From Burkholderiaceae bacterium (GTDB taxonomy: Bacteria; Pseudomonadota; Gammaproteobacteria; Burkholderiales; Burkholderiaceae_D), in contig JAIELO010000048.1 of NCBI GenBank assembly GCA_019752915.1, positions 1 to 6,372 on the forward strand: a stretch of DNA of 6,372 nt, in the 5' to 3' direction. The position numbers were made by a program, and so were the translations under genes. The notes below the pieces were generated by a model that saw only the letters and a list, made by a program, of their open reading frames with translations, was not told where the DNA came from and ran no database searches. Below, one piece after another: positions 5,063-6,372 of the stretch (position 1 is its first letter; every line of letters starts with the position of its first letter).

Positions 5063-6031
5063 CTAGCGGGCGCTGTCGCTGCCGGTGGCCGGCGTCATGG
5101 CGACCTGGTGACCGGCCGGGATATTCTGCTCGATCCAGGTCAGCATATCCTGCCAGATGCGACGCATTTCGGCCGGCTCCGGCAAGCGCCCGGCGCTGGG
5201 CAATTCGATGGTCAGTACCGGCACATTGCTGCCACTGTAGGCGCCTAGCGAACCCGGATACACGCCGATTGGCGCCAGCCGCAAGGCGCCGAAACGCACC
5301 GGTGGCTGTACCGGACCGTCGAAATCGAGCACGCCGAACGGGGCATGTACAGAAATGATCAGCTGCGGTTTGAAGCGTTTGATTTCTTCACTGAGCCAGC
5401 GGCTTTCCGGTTCGGACAAAGGGCTGGAGCCGGGGAAGCGGCGTGGGTCGCGACCGGTTTTGCTGACCCAGTAGCGCTGCGCTTCGACATTCCAGCGCGG
5501 CGAGGGGAAATTGCGATTCAGGTCGACGCCATTGGCGTTGACGCGGCGCGGTTTGGGCGCCAGCATGCCGTCCGGATTGAGCACCGGCACAATATTCCAG
5601 TGCAGCGCACTGCTGGTCGATGGCGGCAGCCACTGCATCCACTGGAACACGGCCGAGGAAGCACTCAGTTCATCACCGTGAATACCGCCGATCAGCAGCA
5701 CCCGTACCGGCTCCTTGCCGCTGCTTGGCGCCTGCTGGCGGGTCAGAATCGGAAAACCCTGTCGCGAACGGGCGCCGGACTGTACCAGCTGGCTGCTCTG
5801 GCACATGGCCGGCGTGACGCGCGGCAGGCGCGCGCTCAGGCGCGCACACGGCGTGCGTGCAGCGCCCGGCTTCGCAGCAGGTGCCGGGGTATTTTTATGC
5901 GGCTGAGGGTGGGGCTGAGCATGGGCGTGCGCCACAGCATGCGCCGGAGACGCCTGCGCGACAGCGCTGCATACGGAACTGGTGAACGTTATGGTGAACG
6001 TTAGTAAGGCGAGAAAATTAGATGGTCGCAT
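5063..6031 (-). CDS. Secreted M14-family zinc peptidase, murein peptide amidase A (MpaA)-like
   Basis: From the ATG at 6031 the protein has 322 residues. Residues 1-27 look like a Sec signal peptide (basic start, hydrophobic core FLALLTFTITF, cleavage motif AQA at 25-27). Residues 28-60 are a linker rich in Ala, Pro and His with five His between 31 and 45. The carboxypeptidase fold follows: zinc ligands His118 and Glu121 in GGIHGDE, LNPDGM (151-156), the substrate-binding VDLNRNFP (Asn172, Arg173), the third zinc ligand His229 in ISVHAPFG, and catalytic Glu276 in TIELPSAG. This set matches the MpaA branch of M14, which cleaves the gamma-D-Glu-diaminopimelate bond of murein peptides. E. coli MpaA is cytoplasmic; the signal peptide puts this one in the periplasm or outside. 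Another amidated or acylated substrate is possible. Longer starts (6064, 6211) add no conserved sequence; 6211 would overlap the upstream gene, and a TATAAT at 6079-6074 fits the 6031 start. Confidence 0.87.
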   Translation of the reverse strand: MRPSNFLALLTFTITFTSSVCSAVAQASPAHAVAHAHAQPHPQPHKNTPAPAAKPGAARTPCARLSARLPRVTPAMCQSSQLVQSGARSRQGFPILTRQQAPSSGKEPVRVLLIGGIHGDELSASSAVFQWMQWLPPSTSSALHWNIVPVLNPDGMLAPKPRRVNANGVDLNRNFPSPRWNVEAQRYWVSKTGRDPRRFPGSSPLSEPESRWLSEEIKRFKPQLIISVHAPFGVLDFDGPVQPPVRFGALRLAPIGVYPGSLGAYSGSNVPVLTIELPSAGRLPEPAEMRRIWQDMLTWIEQNIPAGHQVAMTPATGSDSAR

Positions 6032-6073
6032 TGATTCGCTGGAGAGTGCCGGAGTATTCAGCATCCGGCAAGT

Positions 6074-6079
6074 ATTATA
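6074..6079 (-). promoter_or_regulatory. -10 box of the secreted peptidase gene
   Basis: A perfect TATAAT on the minus strand in the 85-bp gap between the GlxA-type regulator and the peptidase. Transcription would start near 6067, about 36 bases before the ATG at 6031. The -35 position (6102-6097, GCCGGG) is a poor match, so the promoter may be weak or activator-dependent. Confidence 0.45.
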
Positions 6080-6116
6080 GCCGAATTCCCCCGTCGCCCG
6101 GCCTTCGTGTGGCGGC

Positions 6117-6372
6117 TCAGGCAAGCTGCGTCTGGAATTTCTTGCGATAGGACGCCGGTTGCATGCCGACCCGTTGCTGGAACAGGCGCCGGAAGGAATT
6201 GCTGTCCTCATAGCCGACCTTGAAGGTGATGCTGTCTAGCGTCATGCGGGTCGATTCCAGCAAGTGCTTGGCGCGTTCCAGTCGCAGCGTCTGCAGATAG
6301 GCCAATGGCGTGGTGTGGGTGGCTTCTTTGAAACGGCGCACGAAGTTGCGCGCACTGAAACCGAAGCGCTGC
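6117..6372 (-). CDS. AraC-family regulator, C-terminal DNA-binding part (GlxA-like), 5' part outside window
   Basis: The last 84 codons of a gene entering from the right edge; the frame is open to position 6372. The visible residues form most of an AraC/XylS DNA-binding domain: end of the first helix-turn-helix (FGFSARNFVRRFKEAT), the linker TPLAYLQTLRLERAKHLLEST, then the second helix-turn-helix and signature TLDSITFKVGYEDSNSFRRLFQQRVGMQPASYRKKF. The FSARNFVRRFKEATHTTPLAYLQ wording resembles GlxA-type regulators, which carry an N-terminal DJ-1/PfpI-like domain; that part is not visible, so the subtype is tentative. A GTG at 6341 is internal and not a start. It lies 85 bp upstream of the peptidase gene on the same strand, but the TATAAT between them suggests separate transcription. 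Confidence 0.85.
   Translation of the reverse strand, partial: QRFGFSARNFVRRFKEATHTTPLAYLQTLRLERAKHLLESTRMTLDSITFKVGYEDSNSFRRLFQQRVGMQPASYRKKFQTQLA

Noticed and set aside
5345..6004. 219-codon open frame on the plus strand opposite the secreted peptidase
   Set aside because: Antisense to all the M14 active-site motifs; Arg-rich with no domain.
6032..6211. Upstream starts for the secreted peptidase (6064 or 6211)
   Set aside because: They would hide the signal peptide behind extra residues. The 6211 start overlaps the upstream regulator, and the perfect TATAAT at 6079-6074 leaves essentially no leader for 6064.

Overview
The window is a compact, GC-rich chromosomal segment carrying six genes on both strands and no RNA genes, insertion sequences or CRISPR array. 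High GC, dense packing and the protein families suggest a Proteobacterium, most likely a betaproteobacterium. That placement comes from family resemblance, not from a marker gene, and is tentative.

Left module (1-2775): a trans-4-hydroxyproline catabolic unit. On the minus strand a 4-hydroxyproline 2-epimerase (961-1893) is followed, with a 4-base stop/start overlap, by a single-chain DadA-like FAD dehydrogenase (1-964, cut by the left edge) that would oxidise the cis-4-hydroxy-D-proline made by the epimerase. Divergent from them is a PAS + AraC-type regulator (2017-2775). The 123-bp space between the divergent genes holds a 9-bp direct repeat offset by 21 bp, the geometry AraC/XylS proteins use. 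The later enzymes of the pathway (deaminase, semialdehyde dehydrogenase, transporter) are not visible and would be expected left of the window.

Central module (2761-5055): a membrane di-iron AlkB-family hydroxylase/desaturase (minus strand, 2761-3864) divergent from an AraC-family activator of the AlkR/OruR type (4036-5055). The intergenic region is the most interesting part of the window. It holds (a) a 9-bp direct repeat, TWATTGACA, again offset by exactly 21 bp and coinciding with the -35 and -10 boxes of the regulator's own predicted promoter; (b) a 5/6 -10 box for the hydroxylase; (c) an untranslated leader made almost entirely of AAN triplets from a 12-bp tandem repeat abutting a strong Shine-Dalgarno. 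Such (A-R-N)n runs are the known ligand of the Hfq distal face, and in Pseudomonas alkane and aromatic catabolism AAnAAnAA motifs mediate Hfq/Crc catabolite repression. The inferred model is transcriptional activation and autorepression by the AraC protein plus post-transcriptional repression through the A-rich leader.

Right module (5063-6372): a secreted M14-family zinc peptidase resembling murein peptide amidase A, with a signal peptide and a His/Pro/Ala-rich linker (minus strand, 5063-6031), preceded by the C-terminal end of an AraC/GlxA-type regulator (6117-6372, cut by the right edge). Both convergent junctions are extremely tight: a 15-bp overlap at 2761-2775 and a 7-bp gap at 5056-5062. 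The first carries a perfect small palindrome whose loop is the stop codon.
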